From positions 1 through 64,000 of the forward strand of contig JAKLEA010000022.1 of assembly GCA_022711755.1 (NCBI GenBank): a stretch of 64,000 nt of DNA, written 5' to 3'. Of this stretch, positions 34,604 through 43,503 are shown piece by piece (positions within the stretch are counted from its first letter, which is position 1; the number at the start of each line of letters is the position of its first letter). The position numbers were made by a program, and so were the translations under genes. The notes beneath the pieces were generated by a model, which saw nothing but the letters and a program-made list of their open reading frames with translations, had not been told where the DNA came from and did no database searches. This stretch comes from Planctomycetota bacterium. Lineage in GTDB: Bacteria > Planctomycetota > Brocadiia > SM23-32 > JAKLEA01.

Positions 34604-37138
34604 ATGCGCAATACAGGTTTTGCGTTGTGCCGGTTGGCGGCGTTATTCGTTGTCACATCTTCCGGAGGCTGGGCGATGGACATCAATGACATCCCGAAGG
34701 ACGTTCCGCAGGATGAGGTAATGGCCGGCTCGGACGAGCTTGCCGACGTTCTCGACTGGTCCGGGCTGGCGTTCGCCGGGAAACGGCTCTCCGGAAGGCC
34801 CGATCCGATCCGCATCGAACTGATCCGGCAGGACCACAGCGTCCTGCGGATTGGAAAATCGTGCATGGAGACCCCGATCCGCATAGGCTCCAGAAACTTC
34901 GCCCATGGTCTGGGCACTCACGCAAACAGCGAGATTGTTATTCATGTTCCGTTGAAAGCGCGGCGATTCGAGGCATTTTGCGGGATAGACAACAACTACG
35001 ACACCGGGGGTGTTCGCGGCAGCGCTGTTTTCTCCGTCGAGGTCGCGGGCAAGGAGGTCTTCCGTTCCTCCGTGCAGAAAGGCAGCGACGAGGCGCGTCC
35101 TGTCTCAGTAGAAATCCCCGCCGGAACCGGGCGCATCGTTCTGAAGGTTGACACCACGCCGGACGGACCGAGCCATGATCAATCAGACTGGGCCGACGCG
35201 AGGTTTGTCCTTGACGATGGAACGCAGCAATGGGTTGACGACGGGCACATGGACCGCCTGCTGTCGCCTGACGCGCCGCCGTTTTCGTTCGTGTATGACG
35301 GAAAGCCGTCGGCCTCCTTTTTGAAGTCCTGGAGATTTGAATCGGCGACAAAGGACGCCGGCGATGCGACAGAGATAATCTCTAAGTGGACTGATCCGGC
35401 AACATCGCTTTGCGCAGAGGCGGTCGTCAAGGTTTATAAAAGATATCCGGCGGCAGACTGGACTTTGTGCTTCCGCAACGGCGGCGGGCAGGACACGCCG
35501 ATAATCGAGAACATACAGGCGCTTGACGTCGGGCTTCGCACGGGAACCGCAAAGACGCCGGCGATGCTGCGTTGGAACAAGGGCGATAGTTGCGGCCCGG
35601 AGACCTTCACGATAGTTGACACCGCGATTGAGGCCGGAAAGAGCATGAGGCTGGCTCCCGCAGGCGGGCGATCTTCCAGCTTCGGGTTCCCGTTTTTCGA
35701 CGTAAGTTACGGTGGCGAGACGCTCATCGCGGCCATCGGTTGGACGGGCCAGTGGGCGGCGAACATCGAGCGAACGGGAACCGGACCTGCGCGATTGACG
35801 GCGGGCATGGAACTGACGCATCTCAAACTCCATCCCGGCGAGGCCATCCGCAGCCCGCGCATTCTTTTAACGCTGAACCGCTGCGACAACGAAACGGCGC
35901 ATAACCGCTTCCGACGACTGATGCTTTTCCACAACGTGCCGATGGAGGAGGGACGCCCGATGCGGATGCCGTCGGCGCTTCAGACCTTCGACCGCTACGT
36001 ATGGAGCAGGCCGGAGTGGGCGACCGAGGCGGGGCAGATCAACGCGGTCGAGTTCGCGCACATGGCGGGGTTCGAGCATTACTGGTTCGATGCCGCATGG
36101 TTCCCGGGCAACTTCCCGAACGGCGTCGGCAACTGGTTTCCGAAGCCGAAGGAATTCCCGAACGGGCTGAAGCCGGTGTCCGACGCGTGCCATAAATACG
36201 GCATTCAATTCATCATCTGGGTGGAGCCGGAGCGCGTGGCGAAGGGAACACAGATTGCCGAGGAGCATCCGGAATTCGTTTTCGGAGGCAAGGAGGGCGG
36301 ACTCTACAAACTGAACGACCCCGCCGCGCGGGAGTTCCTCACCAATCTGCTTTCCAAGTTGATTTCTGATTCCGGGATTGACGTATATCGCAACGATTTC
36401 AACATGGACCCGCTGGGATACTGGCGCGGGAATGACGCGCCGGATCGGCAGGGCATGACGGAGATTCGATATATCGAAGGTCTCTATGAGATGTGGGACG
36501 CGCTCCGCGCCCGGCATCCGGGCCTGTGGATTGACAACTGTTCAAGCGGCGGGCGTCGCATTGACATCGAGATGTGCTCGCGGTCGGTTCCGCTCTGGCG
36601 CAGCGACACGAATTGCTCGCCGAGTCATAACGACTGGAACCAGGCGCAGACAATCGGCATTTCGCAATACGTCACGCTGCACACCGCCTGCGCGTGGAAG
36701 CCGGATTCCTACGAGGTCCGCAGCGCGGCCACGGCGGGGATTCTCTGCCAGTGGGGCTACCTTGACGCGGATTTCCCGGTTGAATTGGGGAAGAAGACGC
36801 TCGCCGAGGCGAAGGCAAATCGCAGATACTGGTATGGGGATTTCTACTCCCTTAACGGTCAGTCAATCGCGCCGGACGTCTGGTCGGTCTTCCAACTGCA
36901 CCGTCCGGACCTGGACGCCGGCGTCATCATGGTCTTCCGCCGGGAGGAGTCGAAATACACCGGGCTTGCGGTGGAGCCGCGCGCGCTGAAGAAGGGGCGG
37001 ACATACGAGTGCGAGTTCATTGACGGCGACAGTGTTTCGACTGTGAAGAAGCTGACTGCCGAGGAGTTGATGAACCTTGAACTGCGCCTGCCGCGCAAGA
37101 AGGACAGCCTGACGCTGCGATACAGGATTGCCAGGTAG
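34604..37138 (+). CDS. GH36-like alpha-galactosidase with N-terminal NPCBM domain
   Basis: 844 residues with a signal peptide (LAALFVVTSSGGWA). Residues about 45-215 form an NPCBM carbohydrate-binding beta-sandwich (NFAHGLGTHANSEI, FCGIDNNYD). The catalytic TIM barrel follows: HYWFDAAWFPGN, IIWVEPERVAKGT, the nucleophile Asp in VYRNDFN, and NCSSGGRRIDIEM with RSDTN carrying the acid/base Asp, as in GH36/GH27. It should release terminal alpha-galactose outside the cytoplasm. GGAGTGA precedes the ATG. Divergent from the retron promoter. Confidence 0.88.
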   Translation: MRNTGFALCRLAALFVVTSSGGWAMDINDIPKDVPQDEVMAGSDELADVLDWSGLAFAGKRLSGRPDPIRIELIRQDHSVLRIGKSCMETPIRIGSRNFAHGLGTHANSEIVIHVPLKARRFEAFCGIDNNYDTGGVRGSAVFSVEVAGKEVFRSSVQKGSDEARPVSVEIPAGTGRIVLKVDTTPDGPSHDQSDWADARFVLDDGTQQWVDDGHMDRLLSPDAPPFSFVYDGKPSASFLKSWRFESATKDAGDATEIISKWTDPATSLCAEAVVKVYKRYPAADWTLCFRNGGGQDTPIIENIQALDVGLRTGTAKTPAMLRWNKGDSCGPETFTIVDTAIEAGKSMRLAPAGGRSSSFGFPFFDVSYGGETLIAAIGWTGQWAANIERTGTGPARLTAGMELTHLKLHPGEAIRSPRILLTLNRCDNETAHNRFRRLMLFHNVPMEEGRPMRMPSALQTFDRYVWSRPEWATEAGQINAVEFAHMAGFEHYWFDAAWFPGNFPNGVGNWFPKPKEFPNGLKPVSDACHKYGIQFIIWVEPERVAKGTQIAEEHPEFVFGGKEGGLYKLNDPAAREFLTNLLSKLISDSGIDVYRNDFNMDPLGYWRGNDAPDRQGMTEIRYIEGLYEMWDALRARHPGLWIDNCSSGGRRIDIEMCSRSVPLWRSDTNCSPSHNDWNQAQTIGISQYVTLHTACAWKPDSYEVRSAATAGILCQWGYLDADFPVELGKKTLAEAKANRRYWYGDFYSLNGQSIAPDVWSVFQLHRPDLDAGVIMVFRREESKYTGLAVEPRALKKGRTYECEFIDGDSVSTVKKLTAEELMNLELRLPRKKDSLTLRYRIAR

Positions 37139-37264
37139 AATGCGAGCGCCAGCGATAAAATTTAGTGCGGAGTCATTTGCGCGAAACGAGCGGGTCCGAT
37201 GCATGAGATAAAAATGTCCTTGCCGAAAGTGAACGCGAATTAAATGGATTCGTTGAGGTGAGGC

Positions 37265-38173
37265 ATGAGTAATCGAAGGAGAATTACGGCTGTCGCCTTG
37301 ATCGCATTGATTGCGATTGGCGTGATGGTCTGGGGTTTATGGCCAGGAGAAATATGGACGGGCGGCGTTGGGGGACGCATGAAGTTGGACTTGGGGGGCG
37401 AGGTGACGATGGAATTCGTCGAGATATTGCCGGGGGAGTTCATGATGGGAACCGATCCAACGTTGCGCGATATCTTCTGGGGAGGCATGCCTGCTGCGAT
37501 CCAGGGATATCGGCGAAGCCTTCCTGATACATATGAATGGGAGCGTCCGCGACATCGGGTGAGGATAACCAAACCATTCTGGATGGGGGTGACTGAGGTT
37601 ACGCAGGCGCAGTATGAGGCGGTGATGGGGAAGAATCCGAGCAGTTTCAAGGGGGCGGACAATCCTGTTGAAAACGTGAACTGGGATAATGCGGTTGAAT
37701 TCTGCCGGAGATTGACGGAGAAAGACGCCAATTCCGGCGTAGGGGCGGGTTTGAAACCCGCCCCTATCTTCCGTCTGCCTACGGAGGCGGAATGGGATTA
37801 TGCGTGCCGGGCGGGCAATCCCGGCGAATGGTGCTTTGGGGACAATGAGGCAATGCTTGGCAGCTATGCCTGGTGTAACGCGAATTCCGGCCTCGCGACA
37901 CATCCCGTCGGACTGAAGATGCCGAATGCCTGGGGATTATATGATATGCACGGGAACGTGTGGGAGTGGTGTTCGGACTGGTTTGGAGATTATCCTTCTG
38001 GATTTGTCACTGACCCGACCGGACCGTCATCCGGTTCCTCTCGCGTGTTGCGCGGCGGCTCCTGGAACCACAATCCCAGGTACGCGCGATCCTCGAGTCG
38101 CAACAGGTTCACGCCAACGGCTGCGGACGCGAACTACGGTTTTCGTGTATGTATGTTGGCCAGGACTGAGTAA
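37265..38173 (+). CDS. FGE-sulfatase (SUMF1) fold protein carrying an in-frame palindromic repeat
   Basis: 302 residues. A signal-anchor helix (about 7-26) is followed by the SUMF1-like domain: LPGEFMMGTD, WMGVTEVTQAQYEAVMG, FRLPTEAEWDYACRAG, GLYDMHGNVWEWCSDW, RVLRGGSWNHNP and YGFRV. Real formylglycine-generating enzymes have a copper-binding Cys pair near the end; here that stretch reads YARSSSRNRF, without Cys, so a sulfatase-activating role is doubtful. Codons 159-168 (VGAGLKPAPI) are the palindromic repeat inserted before FRLPTEAEW. It lies 126 bp after the GH36 gene. Confidence 0.88.
   Translation: MSNRRRITAVALIALIAIGVMVWGLWPGEIWTGGVGGRMKLDLGGEVTMEFVEILPGEFMMGTDPTLRDIFWGGMPAAIQGYRRSLPDTYEWERPRHRVRITKPFWMGVTEVTQAQYEAVMGKNPSSFKGADNPVENVNWDNAVEFCRRLTEKDANSGVGAGLKPAPIFRLPTEAEWDYACRAGNPGEWCFGDNEAMLGSYAWCNANSGLATHPVGLKMPNAWGLYDMHGNVWEWCSDWFGDYPSGFVTDPTGPSSGSSRVLRGGSWNHNPRYARSSSRNRFTPTAADANYGFRVCMLARTE
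37739..37767. repeat. 29-nt palindromic repeat element, in-frame coding copy
   Basis: GTAGGGGCGGGTTT-G-AAACCCGCCCCTAT differs from the copy at 31566-31594 in the central base and the last base only. It starts exactly on a codon boundary and adds VGAGLKPAP to the FGE-fold protein. Confidence 0.9.
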
Positions 38174-38319
38174 CACTTTGCGCTGTTACCCTCTTTCCCT
38201 TTGCCCTGCGCTTAGAGCGCGTATGAAAAGGGCGCCGACAGGTAGGGTTCTTTTAACCCACGCGGCCCGCTCTTTGCGGCAGTGTTACGCCCGCAATCTG
38301 TCCGCGCCGTTCATCTTTT

Positions 38320-39717
38320 TCATATCGCCGTCTTGCAGAAACCGTCGTATATCGCATCCATTTCATGTTTCTGCCCCGTATCAAGCTCGAAATCATGGCG
38401 GGAGATGATTCCTTTCACTTCTTCGCGCAACTTCTCCCAAAGATTATCTCTCGATCCTGGAGCGACTGCTTCCGGCGCGATGTTCTCGAAAAATTTCGAA
38501 GCCCATAAGTTGCGGAAACTCTCGACGGTCGTTGGATGGGTGATGAACTCTCCGCCGGGGCCGATTTCGGCGATTGCGTCCGAGCAAAGGCTTTCCGGGG
38601 TGAAATCGAATCCCATGCAGATGGTTTTCACGTAGCTTACGATCTCGACGTCAATGAGCAACTGCGCCGCGCTGAATACCTTGTCAATGCCGAGCATGCC
38701 ACCGAAGGTGAAGCTGCGCGCCCCGGCAAGAGCAAGAGTCGCCGCGCCGGCGGCGCGCTGGGCCATCGAATGCGCGTTCGGGAAGACGGCGTTTGTGTGA
38801 AACGCCTTGCAGACTGACGAGTCACCGGCGTAGTAGTCGTTAACCTGCCTGCCGACGAGCTGCATCAGCACGTGTTCCGGCGTCCCGTATGCCACGCTGC
38901 CCGTTCTCATGTCGAACGGATAAACGTCAAAATGGTATCGCAGTTCGTTATCAAGCCCCATGAGTTTGAAGACCGAGAACGTGCCAAGGACGGTGGCGAT
39001 GTTTTCCACGAACGCGCCCGGCAGACGCAGCGGACAGGTCAGGCCGAAGAGGGGCATGCTGCTGAAGCCGAGGGGCATTTTGTCCTTCATGCGGAGGAAG
39101 TGGAGGGACATGGCGACGCTGTCCCCGGCGATGCGGAGCGGGTCAGGGACGAAGATGGGCAGGCCGAACGGCATGCCGCAGGCGGCGGCCATGCGGCGCA
39201 TCGCCTCGGCGGCCGCAAGGGAGGTGATCCCGACGTCGCAGGCTGTGCGGCAGTATTCGCGGCCGATCTTATAGGCGAGGACTTCGCGCAACTGGACGGG
39301 GACATCCTGCGGCATTCCCGGCGTGCCGCCCGCAACACCTTTTCCGTGAAGGCCGTCAACGAGTTTCGCCATCTCGATGCAGTCGCGGGTGGTCATCGGG
39401 CGGAGTCTGGCGTCGTCATCGTCAATGATGTTGAAGGCGTAGCCCGTCAGGATGTCAATGCGAAAATCGTCCGAGGGGCTTTGAGCGGGGCCTCGCGCTT
39501 TTCTGTATTCGCTGACGAAACCGTCAACCATATCCGGATCGAGGCGGACGCGGCTGCCCTGGATTCCGACGCCGCGTTGTCCGGATATTGCGCTGAGGAT
39601 TTCCGGGAATTCAACTTCGACTCCAACCTCATGAAGAACGCGAAGGGCGGCGGCGTGCATCATGCCGATCTGCGCGTCGCTCAGTCCGCCGCTGACGGCG
39701 TATCTGATTGCGCTCAT
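38320..39717 (-). CDS. MttB-family (trimethylamine/glycine-betaine type) corrinoid methyltransferase, non-pyrrolysine
   Basis: 465 residues with AAGGAAC 6 bases before the ATG. The MttB family is recognisable from HAAALRVLHEVGVEVEFPE, the TIM-barrel segments GGTPGMPQDVPVQL and SMPLFGLTCPLRLPGAFVEN, and LAGARSFTFGGMLGIDKVFSA. There is no in-frame TAG, so it is the non-pyrrolysine branch whose characterised members demethylate glycine betaine or other quaternary amines. A cognate corrinoid protein and RamA-type activator are not nearby; the UroD-like protein at 6.3 kb belongs to the acceptor-side superfamily. Confidence 0.85.
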   Translation of the reverse strand: MSAIRYAVSGGLSDAQIGMMHAAALRVLHEVGVEVEFPEILSAISGQRGVGIQGSRVRLDPDMVDGFVSEYRKARGPAQSPSDDFRIDILTGYAFNIIDDDDARLRPMTTRDCIEMAKLVDGLHGKGVAGGTPGMPQDVPVQLREVLAYKIGREYCRTACDVGITSLAAAEAMRRMAAACGMPFGLPIFVPDPLRIAGDSVAMSLHFLRMKDKMPLGFSSMPLFGLTCPLRLPGAFVENIATVLGTFSVFKLMGLDNELRYHFDVYPFDMRTGSVAYGTPEHVLMQLVGRQVNDYYAGDSSVCKAFHTNAVFPNAHSMAQRAAGAATLALAGARSFTFGGMLGIDKVFSAAQLLIDVEIVSYVKTICMGFDFTPESLCSDAIAEIGPGGEFITHPTTVESFRNLWASKFFENIAPEAVAPGSRDNLWEKLREEVKGIISRHDFELDTGQKHEMDAIYDGFCKTAI

Positions 39718-39798
39718 TTTTGTTCCTTCTGGAGAATGTTCAGGGACGATGATCAGCGCTTGACGACAAATGCATGAAGGAGCGAAGGACGGCCTGCA

Positions 39799-41085
39799 TT
39801 ATCCGTTCATGCCGGAGGCTGCGGATTTGCCGGCAAGATAACCGCTTGAGAACGCCCATTGAAGGTTGAATCCGCCGCAGGGACCGTCAATGTCGAGGAC
39901 TTCACCAGCGAAGAAGAGGCCGCGCGCGACGCGGCTTTCAAGGGTCAGCGGGTCAACCACGTCAAGTTTGACGCCGCCGCGCGTGACCATGGCCTTGTCG
40001 AATCCTTCCGTGCCTGCGGCTGTCAGGGGGACGGCGGCGAGGAAGGAGGCGAAGCTCTGAGTCTGCTTGCGGGTCAGGTACGCGGCGCGAAGGTCGGGGG
40101 GGAGCCCGTATGCCCGGCAGAGCGCTTCAGCAAGCCGCGCGGGGAGCATTTTCGAGAGGCACATGCTGACCGGTCTGGCGCCGCCCTGACAACGGAAGAG
40201 ACTGAGTATGTTGCGCCAGTCGTCGGCGCTGCCGAAGCGGGAGAGTTTGAAGCTCAGCTTGACGGTTTTTCCGCTCTGGACGCGGGCGGCAACCTCCCCG
40301 GAGATGTCGAGGACTGCGGGGCCTGAGATGCCGGAATGCGTAAAAAGAAGGCCGCCGGTTCCGCGAGACGACTTGAGGACAGCTTTCTCGATCCATATCT
40401 CGGCTTCCGGGATGGAGATGCCGGCGCATTCGCCGGGCCATTTTTCGACGGTGATGATTGGGACGAGGGCGGGGACCGGGGGGACGATTTCATGCCCGAC
40501 CTGAGCGGCAAGGTCGAAGCCGGCGGCTGTGCCGCCAAGCTTTGGGTAACTTTTTCCGCCCGTTGCCAGGATCACGCGGCAGGTTGGGAGAGGGCCGTCC
40601 CCGGTTTCAATCCCGACAATAGCGCCGTCTTCGACGAGGAGGCGACGGGCTGTTGTTCCTGTCAGTATTTCGACATCAAGCCGGCGGAGTTCCTTTTCCA
40701 GAGCGGAACGGACATCTGAAGCGGAATTTGAAACGGGGAATACGAGGAAACCATCTGGGGAGTAGGTTTCAACGCCGATTTCACGGAAGAAATCCCTTAA
40801 AGCTCCGGCGCTCAGAGCTTTAAGAGAGGCCCCTGTGAAGCGCCCGCGGGAGCCGAGTCTTACCAGGTATTCGGCGGTAGACAGCGTGTTGGAAAGGTTG
40901 CAACGCCCGCCGCCGGTGGCGAGGAGTTTGACGCCGGGGCGACTGAGTTGTTCGATGAGGGTGACGCGGACGCCGGAATGCGCCTGCGCGCTGCATCGCG
41001 CGGCGGAGATTACGGCCATCATGCCGGCAGGACCTCCGCCGATGACGAGGATGCGATTCGGGGCGATTGATGCGTCCGGCGACAT
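39799..41085 (-). CDS. BaiN/HI0933-like FAD-dependent oxidoreductase
   Basis: 428 residues. LVIGGGPAGMMAVISAAR is the N-terminal dinucleotide-binding motif, and RPGVKLLATGGGRCNLSNT is the hallmark of the HI0933/BaiN group. LATGGKSYPKLGGTAAGFDLA, GLLFTHSGISGPAVLDIS and GGFNLQWAFSSGYLAG follow in family order. BaiN-type enzymes reduce C=C bonds in bile-acid pathways but most members have no known substrate. It lies 81 bp upstream of the mttB-like gene and is likely co-transcribed with it. Confidence 0.9.
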   Translation of the reverse strand: MSPDASIAPNRILVIGGGPAGMMAVISAARCSAQAHSGVRVTLIEQLSRPGVKLLATGGGRCNLSNTLSTAEYLVRLGSRGRFTGASLKALSAGALRDFFREIGVETYSPDGFLVFPVSNSASDVRSALEKELRRLDVEILTGTTARRLLVEDGAIVGIETGDGPLPTCRVILATGGKSYPKLGGTAAGFDLAAQVGHEIVPPVPALVPIITVEKWPGECAGISIPEAEIWIEKAVLKSSRGTGGLLFTHSGISGPAVLDISGEVAARVQSGKTVKLSFKLSRFGSADDWRNILSLFRCQGGARPVSMCLSKMLPARLAEALCRAYGLPPDLRAAYLTRKQTQSFASFLAAVPLTAAGTEGFDKAMVTRGGVKLDVVDPLTLESRVARGLFFAGEVLDIDGPCGGFNLQWAFSSGYLAGKSAASGMNG

Positions 41086-41140
41086 TTCAAAATTGTGAAG
41101 TGAAGTTTTAGTCAGGATTGTCGGGCGATACGGCGCGCAG

Positions 41141-41920
41141 TTATGGCTTTGCAGGGGCGTTTTCCGAAGCTGCGGGCTTTGAGCTTTTTGGTTTGTCGCG
41201 TTTTCCGCCGAAGAGTCCGCCGCCTTTGAGGAATCCGGGTATCGAGTTCATAACGCCGTCAACCTTCTCGGTCACGTCCCCGACGATGCGTACGACGAGT
41301 TCCCTGGGCATCAGGAAGTCGTCCGTCCAGTCCTTGCGTTCCATGTCCAGCGGGATGGAGCGCGTGCCGCCGAATGGAGCATTTATCAGGTTCAGACGGG
41401 TGTTGCGGATGCGGACGACCTCGGTATGCCCTTTTTGAGGCGATTTGCCTTTCTCGACAACCAGATCGGGATGTTTCTCCTTGATTCTCTTATAGAGTTC
41501 GGCCCAGTTGTGCGTTCCGTTGGCGAACTCGATGTTGAAGTCGGCGTCTTCGATCCCGGCGTAAGGCATTTCCACGAGGGGGGACTTCATGGTCAGGAGT
41601 TTTTCCTGAAATTCCAGTCGGCCTATCCGGGCCAGATATTCGGACTTGTATCCCTCAACATTCCTGACCCGCACGTCCTCCATGATGAATTCTCCGCGCA
41701 GGAGGCTGACCTTCATGTCCCCGACGGTCATCTGAGTTCCGAGCACGGCGGAGAGGTCTTTTTCGCAATAGCGCCGGAAGGTTTCATTGAGGAAGAACAG
41801 GTCGAAGATGACGAGGGCGGCTATGGGGACGGAAATGCAGCCAAGCGCGAGCCACGGCCATTTTCTGCGCGATGGGGCGAGTTGGGGCGATTCGGGCGCG
41901 TCGGGTCTTGCGTCTGTCAT
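41141..41920 (-). CDS. AsmA-like membrane-anchored protein
   Basis: 259 residues. One transmembrane helix (about 20-42) leads into LSAVLGTQMTVGDMKVSLLRGEFIMEDVRVRN, which resembles the start of AsmA/YhdP-type bridge proteins that help phospholipid movement to the outer membrane. The rest is short compared with true AsmA proteins (often above 500 residues) and ends in a Lys/Pro/Ala-rich tail. Role inferred only from the weak N-terminal likeness. Confidence 0.6.
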   Translation of the reverse strand: MTDARPDAPESPQLAPSRRKWPWLALGCISVPIAALVIFDLFFLNETFRRYCEKDLSAVLGTQMTVGDMKVSLLRGEFIMEDVRVRNVEGYKSEYLARIGRLEFQEKLLTMKSPLVEMPYAGIEDADFNIEFANGTHNWAELYKRIKEKHPDLVVEKGKSPQKGHTEVVRIRNTRLNLINAPFGGTRSIPLDMERKDWTDDFLMPRELVVRIVGDVTEKVDGVMNSIPGFLKGGGLFGGKRDKPKSSKPAASENAPAKP

Positions 41921-42057
41921 ATTTGAGTAATCCTATGCGTCGGACGCGGATGGGGGCCAAAATCAGTTCAGATAGTGTAGACGCTTTTGGCTCGCAGGTA
42001 AAGCGGCTGGACATCGGCGGGATAAGGACGAGCCCCCCAGGATGGCGGATGCTCGGG

Positions 42058-43257
42058 CTACTTGCCCGAGTCCACCTTGAAGAAGGCTATCATGGTCAGT
42101 GTGCAGAATAGGATTATCGCGCCTGCGAGGATGAATGTCCCATTCAAGCTCAGCCCCTGGCCATGCGCCCAGCCGAAGGCGGTCATCATGGATTCCGGGA
42201 GCCACGATGGCGCGGCCTGTTCGCGCGCCCATCCGAAGAAGACGTTGCCCAGAAAAGTGCCGAAACCGAAGCCGGCCATGGTCAGCAGCGCCTGGGCGCT
42301 GGCCCGCAGTTCGCCGGGCATGTGGTCGTTGACGTAGATGTTCGACCCGACCATGAGGAGGCCGAATCCCGGGCCGTGCAGCGATTGAAGGAGTATGCCG
42401 AGCAGCAGCGATGGGAAAAGTCCCTGAAGCATCAGCCTTACCACCCATGACATCATACCGAGGACAAGGAGCCATTTCATTCCGACGGCCTTGAGCACAT
42501 TGTTTATTTTCAGGATGAAAAGGATTTCGAACAACACGCCGAAGGACATTACGACGCCCTGCCATTTCGGATGAAGGCCAAGAGCCTGGAAGTAGCGCGG
42601 GGTATAGGTGTAATGCACGGCGCGGCAGGCGCCTGTGATCAGCGTGACGGCCATGAAGAGCGCGAAATGCGGGTTTCGGAGCGCGGCTAGCACGTGCCAG
42701 ACGGGTCTGATGCTGCTGCGGGTTTCAAGGGGCGGAAGGCCGAAGCAGAGCGCAATGGTAGCGCCGTAGACCAGAAGCATCAGCTCAAGCGACACGTCCG
42801 GCCGGTCAACGAATCGCAGCATAATCCAGAGCGCCAGGGTAGCCGCGACGAAGCCGACTGAACCCCAAACGCGCAGGCCGCTGTAGAGGTGGGTCTTGTC
42901 GCCAAGCGCGCGGAAGGCGTATCCGTCCCAGAGAGGCTGGAGGGCGGTCGAGAAGAAGCAATAGACGACGCTGCTGAGGAGAAGCGCTCCGAGGGTTGCG
43001 GAGAACCACAGGAGCGCTGTGCCGAGGGCCGAACCGAATAGAATTGCTCCGAGGATACGGCGCGGATCGCGGCGGCGGTCGAAGAGCCATCCCCAGAAAA
43101 GGGGGACCAGCATGAGCATGATGCCGCGAACGCTTGAGACGTAGCCGATCTGCTTGTCGTTCAGCCCCTTGTCCGCCAGGACGAGAGAGAAATAAGGAGT
43201 GAAGCAACCGACGGTTGCGAACGAGAAGAAGTAGAAAGTCTTGAACTTGCGGGTCAT
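42058..43257 (-). CDS. Major facilitator superfamily transporter (nucleoside/phenylpropionate-like)
   Basis: 399 residues with twelve predicted helices. The start FYFFSFATVGCFTPYFSLVLADKGLNDKQIGYVSSVRGIM is typical of the MFS_1-like (LacY/NupG/HcaT-related) group, and WGWLFDRRRDPRR is the loop 2-3 motif. DHMPGELRASAQALLTMAGFGFGTFLGN matches the second half. It is likely a proton-coupled symporter for a sugar, nucleoside or aromatic acid, and it could serve the GH43 gene that starts 246 bp away on the other strand. Confidence 0.88.
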   Translation of the reverse strand: MTRKFKTFYFFSFATVGCFTPYFSLVLADKGLNDKQIGYVSSVRGIMLMLVPLFWGWLFDRRRDPRRILGAILFGSALGTALLWFSATLGALLLSSVVYCFFSTALQPLWDGYAFRALGDKTHLYSGLRVWGSVGFVAATLALWIMLRFVDRPDVSLELMLLVYGATIALCFGLPPLETRSSIRPVWHVLAALRNPHFALFMAVTLITGACRAVHYTYTPRYFQALGLHPKWQGVVMSFGVLFEILFILKINNVLKAVGMKWLLVLGMMSWVVRLMLQGLFPSLLLGILLQSLHGPGFGLLMVGSNIYVNDHMPGELRASAQALLTMAGFGFGTFLGNVFFGWAREQAAPSWLPESMMTAFGWAHGQGLSLNGTFILAGAIILFCTLTMIAFFKVDSGK

Positions 43258-43503
43258 GCGTTACCCGGACATTGCCGCACAAAGTCGCCGCGAAGACACA
43301 AAGACAAAGAAAGACCGGCGCGGCCGATTGCCGCGTTTGGAAGGGAGGCATTCTACTCGAAACCTTGCGAAAACATGCGCGGGTTTTCAATATGCGATTA
43401 TCAGCCTTGTCATGGATTCTCCGGCTTGTTTGTACAACGCTCAATGAGTATCTTCATGCGCGGTTCAGCACTCAGGTCCTTCTTGAGCGAGGAGAGATTG
43501 CTT

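Noticed and set aside
34604..37138. GH36 gene as retron effector
   Set aside because: It is divergent from the retron, has its own signal peptide and a complete alpha-galactosidase active site, so a retron partner role has no support.
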